Assembly (NCBI RefSeq): GCF_023015865.1
Contig: NZ_JALKBC010000005.1
Span: 1-64,000 of the forward strand
Length of the DNA: 64,000 nt
Reading direction: 5' to 3'
Origin: Arenibacter sp. F26102
GTDB taxonomy: Bacteria > Bacteroidota > Bacteroidia > Flavobacteriales > Flavobacteriaceae
Shown here: in pieces, positions 8,450 to 16,372 of the stretch
How positions within the stretch are numbered: position 1 is the stretch's first letter
Layout of the letters: each line of letters opens with the position of its first letter
Notes under the pieces: generated by a model
Told to the model about the DNA's origin: nothing
Database searches by the model: none
Seen by the model: only the letters and a program-made list of their open reading frames with translations
Position numbers and translations under genes: made by a program

Positions 8450-9475
8450 ATGAATTCAATAGGAGTAGTAAATTTTTCTTCCAAGCCAGGAAGTGTAGAA
8501 ATTAGGGAAATAGAAAAACCAACCATTGGGGAAGATGATGTGCTTTTGGAAGTGGCCAATGTTGGGGTATGTGGTAGCGATCTACATCAATGGACTGCCG
8601 ATCATAGTTGGCATGTAAATTATCCCGTAGTACTTGGTCACGAGTTTGGAGGGCATATAGTAGCATTGGGAAATAGAGTAAGCGGATGGAAGGAAGGCGA
8701 TAGGGTAGTAAGTGAAACCGCTGCCGTAATTGATCCCAATAGCCCACTTACAAGACAAGGCCTATACAATCTTGATCCCACTAGGAAAGGTTTTGGCTAT
8801 GGTGTAAATGGAGCCATGACACGTTTTGTTAAGGTGCCTGCCAGATGTCTGCATAAGGTACCGGAAAACCTGCCTTTTGAACAAGCCTGTTTAACAGAGC
8901 CCTGTTCGGTGGCTTACAGTGCCGTTGTAGTAAATTCCAAAATTAAACCAGGGGATAGGGTCATAGTATTAGGGCCCGGGACCATTGGTATCCTCTGTGC
9001 CGCCATGGCGCGTTTATGTGGTGCCGATGTGGCCATTGTTGGATTGGAAGCGGATAGGGAAAGATTGAACATTGCCAAACAATATGGATGTGAGGGCATT
9101 GTAGGCGATGCAAGCGCCTGGGCCAATAAGCAGGACGGTTTGGGTGCGGATTGTGTTATAGATGCCGCTGGGGCAAGTGCTACCTTAAAAATAGCCTTGG
9201 AACTTGTGCGTCCCAATGGACATATTACCAAAGTAGGGTGGGGCCCACAACCCTTGAACTTCTCCTTAGATCCCTTAGTGCAAAAGAATGTTACCCTTCA
9301 AGGTAGCTTTAGCCATAATTATCCGATTTGGGAAAAAGTGCTTTCTCTTTTGGCTTCCGGAACCTTAAATGTAAAACCGATCATTGGTGGGGTTTGGGAA
9401 TTAAAGGATTGGCATGAGGCGTTTGAACAAATGCACTCGGGCAAGGTGGTGAAAAGTGTTTTGAAACCAAATTAA
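8450..9475 (+). CDS. Zinc-dependent medium-chain alcohol dehydrogenase lacking the structural-zinc Cys loop
   Basis: A 341-residue MDR-superfamily dehydrogenase of the sorbitol/threonine dehydrogenase type, expected to oxidise a sugar or polyol hydroxyl with NAD(P). The catalytic zinc ligands are visible: Cys41 in VCGSDLH, His64-Glu65 in LGHEFGG, and Glu150 in LTEPCSVAY. The Rossmann motif GPGTIG sits at 175-180. The lobe loop that usually holds four cysteines for structural zinc (here residues 87-115, SETAAVIDPNSPL and following) has none, so this enzyme probably binds one zinc per subunit. It starts 36 bases after the HUMPS gene and is followed five bases later by the SDR gene, so co-transcription is very likely. 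The substrate is unknown. Confidence 0.88.
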   Translation: MNSIGVVNFSSKPGSVEIREIEKPTIGEDDVLLEVANVGVCGSDLHQWTADHSWHVNYPVVLGHEFGGHIVALGNRVSGWKEGDRVVSETAAVIDPNSPLTRQGLYNLDPTRKGFGYGVNGAMTRFVKVPARCLHKVPENLPFEQACLTEPCSVAYSAVVVNSKIKPGDRVIVLGPGTIGILCAAMARLCGADVAIVGLEADRERLNIAKQYGCEGIVGDASAWANKQDGLGADCVIDAAGASATLKIALELVRPNGHITKVGWGPQPLNFSLDPLVQKNVTLQGSFSHNYPIWEKVLSLLASGTLNVKPIIGGVWELKDWHEAFEQMHSGKVVKSVLKPN

Positions 9476-9480
9476 AACGG

Positions 9481-10281
9481 ATGCGTTTAAAGGATAAAGT
9501 AGTATTAATAACAGGTGGATATACCGGTATAGGCAAGGCCATAGCCACCCGTTGTGTTCAGGAAGGGGCGAAAGTAGTCGTCAACGGATTGGAAGAGGAG
9601 CTAGGCTTGGCACTGGTTAAGGAATTGGGGGCTGATAACGCAGTTCACATTACCATGGATATTACGGAGGAAAGTGCTCCGCAGTTACTGGTAAAAAAGG
9701 CCTTATCCAAATTTGGGCAGTTAAATGCCATAGTGAATAACGCTGCATATATAGCGTCTTCCAATATAGAGAGCACCGAAGTACCTTTTATTAAAAGAAT
9801 GCTGGCCGTTAATTCCATTGCTCCCCTAATGATCATTCAGGCAGCATTGCCTCATTTATCCTCGGTTCGCGGTTGTGTCCTTAATATTGGATCAATCAAC
9901 GCCTGGGGCGGGGAACCGGATTTGCTGGCCTATAGCATGTCTAAAGGTGCATTGATGACCTTGACAAGAAATTTGGGCGACAGTCTGTTTCGAGAAAATG
10001 GGGTACGCGTAAATCAGATCAATCCAGGTTGGGTACTTACGGAAAAAGAAATTTTGAATAAGAAAGAACAGGGGATGAAAGCGGACTGGTACAAGGACAT
10101 ACCTGATATTTTTGCTCCTGCCCAAAGGATTTTTGCCCCCGAAGAAATAGCAGCAGCCTGCCTATATTGGCTTTCCGATGAATGCGGGCCTGTTAGTTCG
10201 CAAGTGATGGACTTGGAACAGTTTCCCATGATAGGACGCAACCTCCCAAAGAACTGGGAAGGTTCCCACAAAAAGAAATAA
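9481..10281 (+). CDS. SDR family oxidoreductase
   Basis: A 266-residue classical short-chain dehydrogenase. The cofactor motif TGGYTGIG is at residues 11-18. NNAAY stands at 86-90 in place of NNAG, with Asn111 following. The catalytic triad is Ser138, Tyr151 and Lys155 (YSMSK). The C-terminus, with GPVSSQVMDLEQF, is close to the GxxxxVDGG position of many SDRs but is altered, and a Lys-rich tail follows. The family interconverts alcohols and ketones with NAD(P). Only five bases separate it from the zinc dehydrogenase, so the operon holds two dissimilar dehydrogenases, which suggests two successive oxidations or an oxidation/reduction epimerisation. Specificity cannot be assigned. Confidence 0.88.
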   Translation: MRLKDKVVLITGGYTGIGKAIATRCVQEGAKVVVNGLEEELGLALVKELGADNAVHITMDITEESAPQLLVKKALSKFGQLNAIVNNAAYIASSNIESTEVPFIKRMLAVNSIAPLMIIQAALPHLSSVRGCVLNIGSINAWGGEPDLLAYSMSKGALMTLTRNLGDSLFRENGVRVNQINPGWVLTEKEILNKKEQGMKADWYKDIPDIFAPAQRIFAPEEIAAACLYWLSDECGPVSSQVMDLEQFPMIGRNLPKNWEGSHKKK

Positions 10282-10307
10282 TTTAATAACAATAAAAGAA
10301 TAAAGAT

Positions 10308-11201
10308 TTGCCACAATTAGCAGTATTTCCCAAAGCATTTATGCATGAACTTTGTAAGGATGGAACCATGAAGGTTTCCGAATGGATCGACCTGGCCGTT
10401 GAGCTAGAGGTGGACGGATTGGAATGGTATGCCGGATTTTTAGAAATGAGTGATAAGGCCAATTGGCCCGTTTTTAGGGAGCAGGTAGAACGTCATGGAA
10501 AAACAATACCCATGCTTTGCTGTTCCCCGGATTTTACACATCCTGATGCCTCTTTCCGGGAAAATGAAATTAAAAAACAAAAAGGGTGGATAGAAATGAC
10601 CCATGCCTTAGGGGGTTCCTATTGTAGGGTATTGTCAGGACAGCGTCGTCCTGAATTAACCATGGAGGAAGGAATTGGCTTTGCGGCCGATTGTATAAAA
10701 CAATGTCTTCCCCTTGCTGAAAAATTGGGGGTTACCTTAATTTTGGAAAACCACTATAAGGACGATTTTTGGGAGTATCCCGAGTTTGCACAACAAATGG
10801 ACATTTTTTGCAAACTGGTAGATCGGATCCACCATCCCAATTTTGGGGTAAATTACGATCCCAGCAACACATTTTTGGCCGGGGAGGATCCCTTGGAACT
10901 CCTTTACCGTGTGTCCGATCGTGTTGTGACCATGCATGCCAGTGACCGCTATCTGAAAGAAGGAACAATAGAAGATCTGAGAAAGGAAGAAGGCGGTGCA
11001 ATGGGGTATGCCAAAAGACTTAGCCATGGAGAAATAGGAAAGGGCCTAAACGATTATGATGCCATTTTTAAGGAACTGAAAAGAGTTGGTTTTGACGGAT
11101 GGATCAGTATAGAAGACGGCGTGGACGGTATGGACCAATTGGAACGCAGTGTAGCCTTCCTAAGAAAAAAAGTAAAGGAATATTGGCCCGATTTTAAATA
11201 G
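10308..11201 (+). CDS. TIM-barrel sugar (phosphate) isomerase/epimerase, TTG start
   Basis: A 297-residue xylose-isomerase-like TIM barrel. The expected metal ligands are Glu147 (ILENHY), Asp184 (NYDPSN), His210 (TMHASD) and Glu269 (SIEDG). MLCCSPDFTHPD and RVLSGQRRP line the pocket. The start is read as TTG at 10308 because residues 2-11 (PQLAVFPKAF) form the first barrel strand; the next ATG, at 10341, would delete it. Enzymes of this fold epimerise or isomerise ketoses and keto acids. The gene lies 26 bases after the SDR and is followed by a strong terminator, so it ends the operon. The high density of conserved pocket residues suggests one defined substrate, but its identity is unknown. 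Confidence 0.85.
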   Translation: MPQLAVFPKAFMHELCKDGTMKVSEWIDLAVELEVDGLEWYAGFLEMSDKANWPVFREQVERHGKTIPMLCCSPDFTHPDASFRENEIKKQKGWIEMTHALGGSYCRVLSGQRRPELTMEEGIGFAADCIKQCLPLAEKLGVTLILENHYKDDFWEYPEFAQQMDIFCKLVDRIHHPNFGVNYDPSNTFLAGEDPLELLYRVSDRVVTMHASDRYLKEGTIEDLRKEEGGAMGYAKRLSHGEIGKGLNDYDAIFKELKRVGFDGWISIEDGVDGMDQLERSVAFLRKKVKEYWPDFK

Positions 11202-11225
11202 GGAATAGATATAGCCTAAAAAGCT

Positions 11226-11269
11226 AAAAGTCACCAATAAGATTTGTAAAGGTCTATTGGTGACTTTTT
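11226..11269 (+). terminator. Rho-independent terminator of the HUMPS operon
   Basis: A perfect 14-base-pair stem (AAAAGTCACCAATA, 11226-11239, with its complement at 11255-11268) encloses a 15-base loop and ends in a T run. It starts 25 bases after the last stop codon of the operon. Confidence 0.85.
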
Positions 11270-11886
11270 GGTTTGGGTAAAGGGATCTATAGGAGGTAAA
11301 CCTGCAATGACGGAATAGCCAAAAGGAAAAAGGCAGAGTTTACAGAAAAAAGAGTAAAGAATAAAGAGACCGATCAGAGTCGATAACATTTGAATTTCTA
11401 TGTTCTAGGCTCTACATTCTATCGTCAGTGTGCCCCCTTCTCGATACAATCCTCCTTCGTCGGATCACCCGCCTAACGGCGAGGCAGGCCTTCCTGTACG
11501 GTAGGTAAACTTGAAGTGACGAAACATGAAAAGCTCCTTCCCTTAACCAAGGGAAGGTGGATTCTTCGCTGACAGCGGAGAAGACGGAAGGGATGGAAAG
11601 CCCAAGCCGAGGGGTATGGATAAGTTGCGAGGTTTGAAACACACCCCCTGCCTGCGGCTGGCAGGCTAACCTCCCGCGGAAATCGCGGGACTGGCTCTCC
11701 CAAGAGGGGAATTTGTTGGTTGCCAAAAACCTAGACTCTAGGTTCTAGATTCTCAATACTAATCACTCAATACTATTTTACTTCTTACGTTAACATTGCT
11801 TATTGTTCACTGTGGTAATCCACTATTGACTATTGCCTAATGGCTTATGACTGAAGAGTACTGTTTACTGAAAACTGTTCACTGCA
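11270..11886. repeat. Composite non-coding repeat complex, copy 2 (inverted)
   Basis: No gene is supported in this stretch. Read leftward from 11885 it shows the modules of the first complex in the same order: A at 11810-11885 (GACTATTGCCTAATGGC and GTTTACTGAAAACTGTTC words), C at 11637-11712 (GAGAGCC...AGGGGGTGTG with a CCCGCG hairpin inserted), and D at 11526-11606 (GGAAGG to TCCTTCCCTTAACC). Module B is absent. A 'ctagactctaggttctag' word at 11726-11753 matches the left-edge repeat at 131-158. Confidence 0.75.
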
Positions 11887-12591
11887 TCACTTATACCCCC
11901 TTACATCCCCAATATCCAAAGTAATAGGACCAATACTGTGTTTACTGGGCAAAAATGCGCCGCTTTCCGTTACTTGCCATTCGTCCCAACTGGCTTCAAT
12001 ACCACCAATAGGGATAATACTCACCCACATCTTAAAACTGATGGGGAAACCATTAGGTTGTAATATCCACAAATAGGAATCGCCTGGAGTGCTCCCGCCC
12101 GAAGTATAGGTTACCAACAGTCCTTGGCTACCGTCTTCCAAGAGTACAATACTCCTTTCTGTGCCGGGGTCAAAAATTTTAAATGGGGCAACCAGCCAAA
12201 AAGAGTCATTGTTAAAAAAGGAGATGGCTTTTTTAATAAGCTTCTGTTTTTCTGCACCACTAATATCAATTTTATCTTTCGAAACTGAACTTTTGGCGGA
12301 TTCTTTTAAATCGAGATGTACTTGATAATCGCTCCAAGAAATTTTTACGGTATTGGCTCCCTTATCCCAAAGATAATGGTGTTTTCCATTGGCAAAGGTC
12401 CATTCCAGGAAACGGGTTTCCCTATAGGCATCATAATTGAGGGCAGCCAACATTTTCAGGGCCAAAGAATCCGCCTTATCGCCACTTATACCTTGGGGTC
12501 TAGCTTCATTGTATATGGCAAAGAAAATGCCGCCACAGATGAACAAGAGCACGAATATTCCAAGTAGTATTTTACCTAATTTTTTCAGCAC
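11887..12591 (-). CDS. Membrane-anchored protein of unknown function
   Basis: A 234-residue protein not assigned to a named family. Residues 5-27 form one strong hydrophobic segment (LGKILLGIFVLLFICGGIFF), so the rest is probably exposed in the periplasm on an N-terminal anchor. The soluble part has alternating beta strands, many Trp residues (SWSDYQ, FWLVAPF, WILQPNG) and a C-terminal GGIEASWDEWQ segment. The antiparallel pattern is reminiscent of LolA/LppX-like lipoprotein-binding folds, but no diagnostic motif confirms that. It lies downstream of ggt on the same strand, about 77 bases away, and may be co-transcribed. The function is unknown. Confidence 0.7.
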   Translation of the reverse strand: MLKKLGKILLGIFVLLFICGGIFFAIYNEARPQGISGDKADSLALKMLAALNYDAYRETRFLEWTFANGKHHYLWDKGANTVKISWSDYQVHLDLKESAKSSVSKDKIDISGAEKQKLIKKAISFFNNDSFWLVAPFKIFDPGTERSIVLLEDGSQGLLVTYTSGGSTPGDSYLWILQPNGFPISFKMWVSIIPIGGIEASWDEWQVTESGAFLPSKHSIGPITLDIGDVRGYK

Positions 12592-12668
12592 CTTTTATCT
12601 TTATTTTGGATGGATAGTCTATGTATTGATTGCGATATATGGGTAAAATAAGCTTATTACATTTTATA

Positions 12669-14357
12669 TTAAAATCCAACTGCGGTATCATCCCCGCGTT
12701 TATCGGCGCCCCCCTCCAGTTTTCCGTTGGGCAAAACCTTAATGGCATCTACCTTACCTATAACCGGGGTATTTTCTTCATTGATATTATATCCTTTTTT
12801 CTTTAAGTCGGTCATTAAACTGCTTGGGAATCCGTCCGGTTCAAAAATGATGGCATCCGGTAGCCATTGATGGTGGAAGCGGGGCGCGTTAACTGCGTCT
12901 TGCATACTCATATTAAATTCGTAGCAATTAAGAATCGTCTGTGCTACAGCTGTGATAATCGTGGAACCGCCTGGAGAGCCAACCACCATCCATAGTTTTC
13001 CATCCTTTTCTACAATGGTAGGTGTCATACTGCTTAACATGCGCTTTTCTGCAGCTATGCTATTGGCCTCTGCACCCACAAGTCCGAACATATTGGGAAC
13101 CCCTGGTTTGGCGCTAAAATCATCCATTTCATTGTTGAGGAAGAAACCGAGTTCATCCGAGTACAGTTTGGAACCAAAGCCACCGTTAATAGTCGTTGTG
13201 GCCGCAATGGCATTCCCATAAGAATCCACAATAGAGTAGTGGGTGGTTTGATCACTTTCTACAATCTGAACGGCTCCACGGGATACATCCGAGGATTTGG
13301 TAGCCTTATCAAAAGAGAAATTTTGCATTCTTTCTTTAAGATATTGATCTGACAGGAGCTCATTTAGAGGAATTTCCACATAATCCGGGTCGCCAAGAAA
13401 ATAATTTCTATCGGCATAGGCCCTGCGGGCCGCCTCGGTAAATAATTGAATGGATTTAACAGAATTGTGCCCAAAGGACGATACGTCATAGGGTTCCATC
13501 ATCTTAAAAATTTGATTGATCGTAAACCCGCCGCTGCTGGGGGGACTCATGGATATAATTTTAAGGTCCCTATAGTTAAAAGTAATTGGGGACCTCCATT
13601 TGGCCTCATATTTTTCAAGGTCCTCCATAGTGACATAACCTCCCTTGGCCTGGATAAAACTAGTTAATTTTTCAGCTACTTCCCCCTTGTAAAATCCGTC
13701 TTTACCCTGTTCTGAAATTTTCTGAAGCGTTTTGGCCAATGCTGGGTATTTTATGGAATCCCCCTTTTTATATACCGTTGCAAAAAAAGTAGTGTCGCTA
13801 TTTACTTTAATAAAAATGTCACGATAGTCATCCAATCGCTTGGCTTGTTTTTCGGTTACCATAACGCCCTTTTCGGCCAATCGTATTACTGGTGCCAGTA
13901 TTTCTTTAAGTGGTAGGGAACCAAATTTTTCGTGTACGGCCATAACACCTGCTACAGTGCCAGGAACTCCTACAGCGGTTGCTCCCAAGGTACTTTTGTC
14001 CGGGATTACATTGCCCAAGGAATCCAGATACATATCAGCGTGTGCAGCCAATGGCGCTTTTTCGCGATAGTCCAAGCCTCCTATTTCCCCATTGGCCATT
14101 CGGTATACCATAAATCCCCCGCCACCAATATTCCCGGCATAGGGATAGGCTACGGCAAGTGCCAATTCCGTGGCGACCATGGCATCGAAGACGTTACCCC
14201 CTTTTTGAATGATATCCGATCCAATTTTGGAAGCTTCTACTCGGGCAGAAACTACCATAGCCTTTTCGGTAACCAATCCCGTGGCTATGGGAGGGGCTGT
14301 ATTCTTGCAATTGATGAATAGGATTATTCCAAATAGGAAACCAAAGATGCGGATCAT
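12669..14357 (-). CDS. ggt: Gamma-glutamyltransferase, probable lipoprotein
   Basis: A 562-residue gamma-glutamyltranspeptidase, an N-terminal nucleophile hydrolase that cleaves the gamma-glutamyl bond of glutathione and related peptides outside the cytoplasm. The large-subunit hallmarks GGNVFDAMVA, GNIGGGGFMVY and DYREKAP (the Arg reads the substrate carboxylate) are present. Autocleavage should occur before Thr371 in QTTHYSIVD, and GSPGGSTIIT forms the oxyanion region. The first 20 residues are hydrophobic and end in LFINCKN, which allows lipidation at Cys17 instead of release as a free periplasmic enzyme. The length is normal for the family. It is probably transcribed with the membrane-anchored unknown downstream. 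Confidence 0.93.
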   Translation of the reverse strand: MIRIFGFLFGIILFINCKNTAPPIATGLVTEKAMVVSARVEASKIGSDIIQKGGNVFDAMVATELALAVAYPYAGNIGGGGFMVYRMANGEIGGLDYREKAPLAAHADMYLDSLGNVIPDKSTLGATAVGVPGTVAGVMAVHEKFGSLPLKEILAPVIRLAEKGVMVTEKQAKRLDDYRDIFIKVNSDTTFFATVYKKGDSIKYPALAKTLQKISEQGKDGFYKGEVAEKLTSFIQAKGGYVTMEDLEKYEAKWRSPITFNYRDLKIISMSPPSSGGFTINQIFKMMEPYDVSSFGHNSVKSIQLFTEAARRAYADRNYFLGDPDYVEIPLNELLSDQYLKERMQNFSFDKATKSSDVSRGAVQIVESDQTTHYSIVDSYGNAIAATTTINGGFGSKLYSDELGFFLNNEMDDFSAKPGVPNMFGLVGAEANSIAAEKRMLSSMTPTIVEKDGKLWMVVGSPGGSTIITAVAQTILNCYEFNMSMQDAVNAPRFHHQWLPDAIIFEPDGFPSSLMTDLKKKGYNINEENTPVIGKVDAIKVLPNGKLEGGADKRGDDTAVGF

Positions 14358-14657
14358 AGACTATTATTTTTCCAAAAAGATAGTCATATTCCAAGAAACT
14401 ATAAATATTATGATATAATTGAAAAGATATTTATCGATAATGATTTATCCATTGGAAAATTCGGACAATAATATAATTAATTTACTAGGGGATTGCTAAA
14501 ATAAGAATAGGTCAAAGGCGTCCAGGTAATTGACCGCCTTGTCAGTGGCATACAGCCCATCTTCTTTTCTTGGGCGACTGCAACAGAAAATAAGTATAGG
14601 TAACTGAAAAAGTTGCAAAGAAAAAGGGTTGTCAAAAAACAACCCTTTTTAAAGTGC
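14358..14657. other. Intergenic region between ggt and the DUF5602-like gene
   Basis: About 300 AT-rich bases lie upstream of ggt. The only clear structure is the terminator hairpin of the gene to the right, at 14621-14650. No coding potential and no exact -7 element reading into ggt was found. Confidence 0.5.
14621..14650 (-). terminator. Terminator of the DUF5602-like gene
   Basis: A perfect 12-base-pair stem (AAAAAGGGTTGT and its complement) around a CAAAAA loop lies just beyond the stop at 14658. The A/T runs on both sides let it work in either direction. Confidence 0.85.
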
Positions 14658-15470
14658 CTATTCGGCTTCCCGATGAACGAATTCGCTTAAAGAGATAATT
14701 TGCTTTTGATCTTTTGGATTTCGATAAACATTATAGACCGTTGGATAATAGGAGGTTTTTGCAAATTTTGCAGGTTGTGAATAAGCTTCAGTGAAAGGAA
14801 CCCCGCTATCTATATATGCCACTGTATTCATAGGTTCCACAAAGGTTACCTCCCCGTCATAAGATCCATACAGCAGTATATTGGAAAATGGGGGAACAAA
14901 GCTCGTTGGGATCCAATGGGTACCCATCATAGGCACTGCCGTACCACCATCTGGCGGAGTTTCATAATCAACAGGTAGGTAGCCTGGTGGCGGATAATTG
15001 TCAAACAGGGGTTTTGCTTCGAGGTATGTCGGGATTGCCTCCCGTGCGGCCACTGAAGTCAAATAAAAGTGTACATCAAAATGAGGCGCTGTAAACACCC
15101 CTTCGGGTTCATGTCCGTGTGGATTCCAATCAAAAAAGATATGATCAAATGGGGTGTTTTCTTTTGCTTTCTTGTGAAGTGGCAGTACCAATTGTACAGG
15201 ATCATCACCTTCAGGCAATTGGTTTAGTAAGTTTTTGGACATTTCCACGCCCAATTCTTCTGGAGTGCCATCTTTTGCAAGCCTTAACCATGACCGCACA
15301 TGGCCTTTCCCCAAGGAAATTTGGGGGCCATAGAAAGTGTTCGATTTTAAAAGGGCCTTACCCTTGACGGGTTCCAGAGTATCCTCGATTGTGGACTCCG
15401 GACTACAGCCCAGAAGTGTTAGGAGAAAGATCAATCCCACTCCTATGTAGTGCAAATGTTTAAATCCCAT
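14658..15470 (-). CDS. DUF5602-like (TTHB210-type) lipoprotein
   Basis: A 270-residue protein with a lipoprotein signal (FLLTLLGCS, Cys near residue 22). The conserved core contains FDWNPHGHEPEGVFTAPHFDVHFY, which I recognise as typical of the DUF5602/TTHB210-like family; its several His and Asp residues could hold a metal. VPMMGTHWIP and a second ETPPDGG segment follow. The biochemical role of the family is not established as far as I know. The gene is monocistronic: its own terminator lies just downstream and a 200-base gap lies upstream. The export prediction is firm; the family call is moderately sure and the function unknown. Confidence 0.7.
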   Translation of the reverse strand: MGFKHLHYIGVGLIFLLTLLGCSPESTIEDTLEPVKGKALLKSNTFYGPQISLGKGHVRSWLRLAKDGTPEELGVEMSKNLLNQLPEGDDPVQLVLPLHKKAKENTPFDHIFFDWNPHGHEPEGVFTAPHFDVHFYLTSVAAREAIPTYLEAKPLFDNYPPPGYLPVDYETPPDGGTAVPMMGTHWIPTSFVPPFSNILLYGSYDGEVTFVEPMNTVAYIDSGVPFTEAYSQPAKFAKTSYYPTVYNVYRNPKDQKQIISLSEFVHREAE

Positions 15471-15671
15471 AGTTATTGTTTTTTAGTTAAAGTTTTAAAT
15501 AAAAACGCACACCAATGTTTACACAATGTTAAGAGGACTAACTGTGAGGGGAAATGAATTTAAAGGGAACTTATAAGTATTTGGGGAAGTATTCCCAAAA
15601 TTGGGAAAGGTGATTAAAGGTACTTATTTATTGTAATTTAATACCTTATTAGGGTGATAAAAATATTGTTT

Positions 15672-16277
15672 TTACTTGACAATGAATGGGTTGGAATTCT
15701 CAATTTCAATGTTTTTGACATAAGTGATCAAATCATCGAAGAATAAACCGAACTCTTCTTCAAATACCGAATAATGTTCCTCCAGATCCAATATGGCGAA
15801 ATTCATTTTGGATTTATTTTTGGTTCTTCTGTTTATACCATGCAGAACTCTCGAAATCCCTTCCATTTTGGAATAATTGTAGATCCAATTATCCGATATC
15901 ATATAAGGCATCATACGTTTAACACCCAAGGGTAGTATTTCGTAATTTTCATCCAATAATTGATAAAAATCATTCACGTAATGTTTTAAGGGCACCTCAG
16001 AATACGCTTTCCAATTTTTGGCCAGAAAATGATCGTAAAAAATATCTACGATCACCCCACTGTAATGACTATAATTCTCGTGTAATCGTTTGGTGCTCTG
16101 CCTTACCGTAGGATGTGAATCCGTATACGTGTCTATGGCCCGGTGCAAAAGTATTCCAGTTTGTACCCTTTCTGGGAGGTAATGATATTTATTGCCCCTA
16201 ATACTGTCTGCTATAAAATTCCCGATAGTAAGTTCATTGTCCCCAAAGGAGAGGTAAATATGTGCTAAAAAATTCAT
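15672..16277 (-). CDS. acpH: Acyl carrier protein phosphodiesterase
   Basis: A 201-residue member of the AcpH/DUF479 family, HD-like hydrolases that remove 4'-phosphopantetheine from acyl carrier protein. The start is set at ATG 16277 because MNFLAHIYLS is the family's characteristic N-terminus; the longer frame adds 15 unrelated residues. Visible motifs are GNFIADSIRG, GILLHRAIDTYTDSHP (the His/Asp metal site) and VIVDIFYDHFLAKNW. It is divergent from glmM and shares about 95 bases of intergenic DNA with it. The symbol is by family; activity on ACP is inferred from homology. Confidence 0.85.
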   Translation of the reverse strand: MNFLAHIYLSFGDNELTIGNFIADSIRGNKYHYLPERVQTGILLHRAIDTYTDSHPTVRQSTKRLHENYSHYSGVIVDIFYDHFLAKNWKAYSEVPLKHYVNDFYQLLDENYEILPLGVKRMMPYMISDNWIYNYSKMEGISRVLHGINRRTKNKSKMNFAILDLEEHYSVFEEEFGLFFDDLITYVKNIEIENSNPFIVK

Positions 16278-16345
16278 TGACCTCGGTTGAAGTTTATTAA
16301 GTTCGAATTTACAACTTAGCAACGTAGGATTTAAACCTAACCTTT

Positions 16346-16353
16346 TATATTTG
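16346..16353 (+). promoter_or_regulatory. -7 element of glmM
   Basis: TATATTTG matches TAnnTTTG exactly and ends 19 bases before the glmM ATG. No clear TTG is present at the -33 distance. Confidence 0.55.
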
Positions 16354-16372
16354 TAAAAATTTATAAATAATT

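Noticed and set aside
11412-11726. Two overlapping minus-strand frames of 76 and 104 codons
   Set aside because: They are repeat module sequence in inverted orientation and share the same words as the complex at 4.7 kb; not genes.
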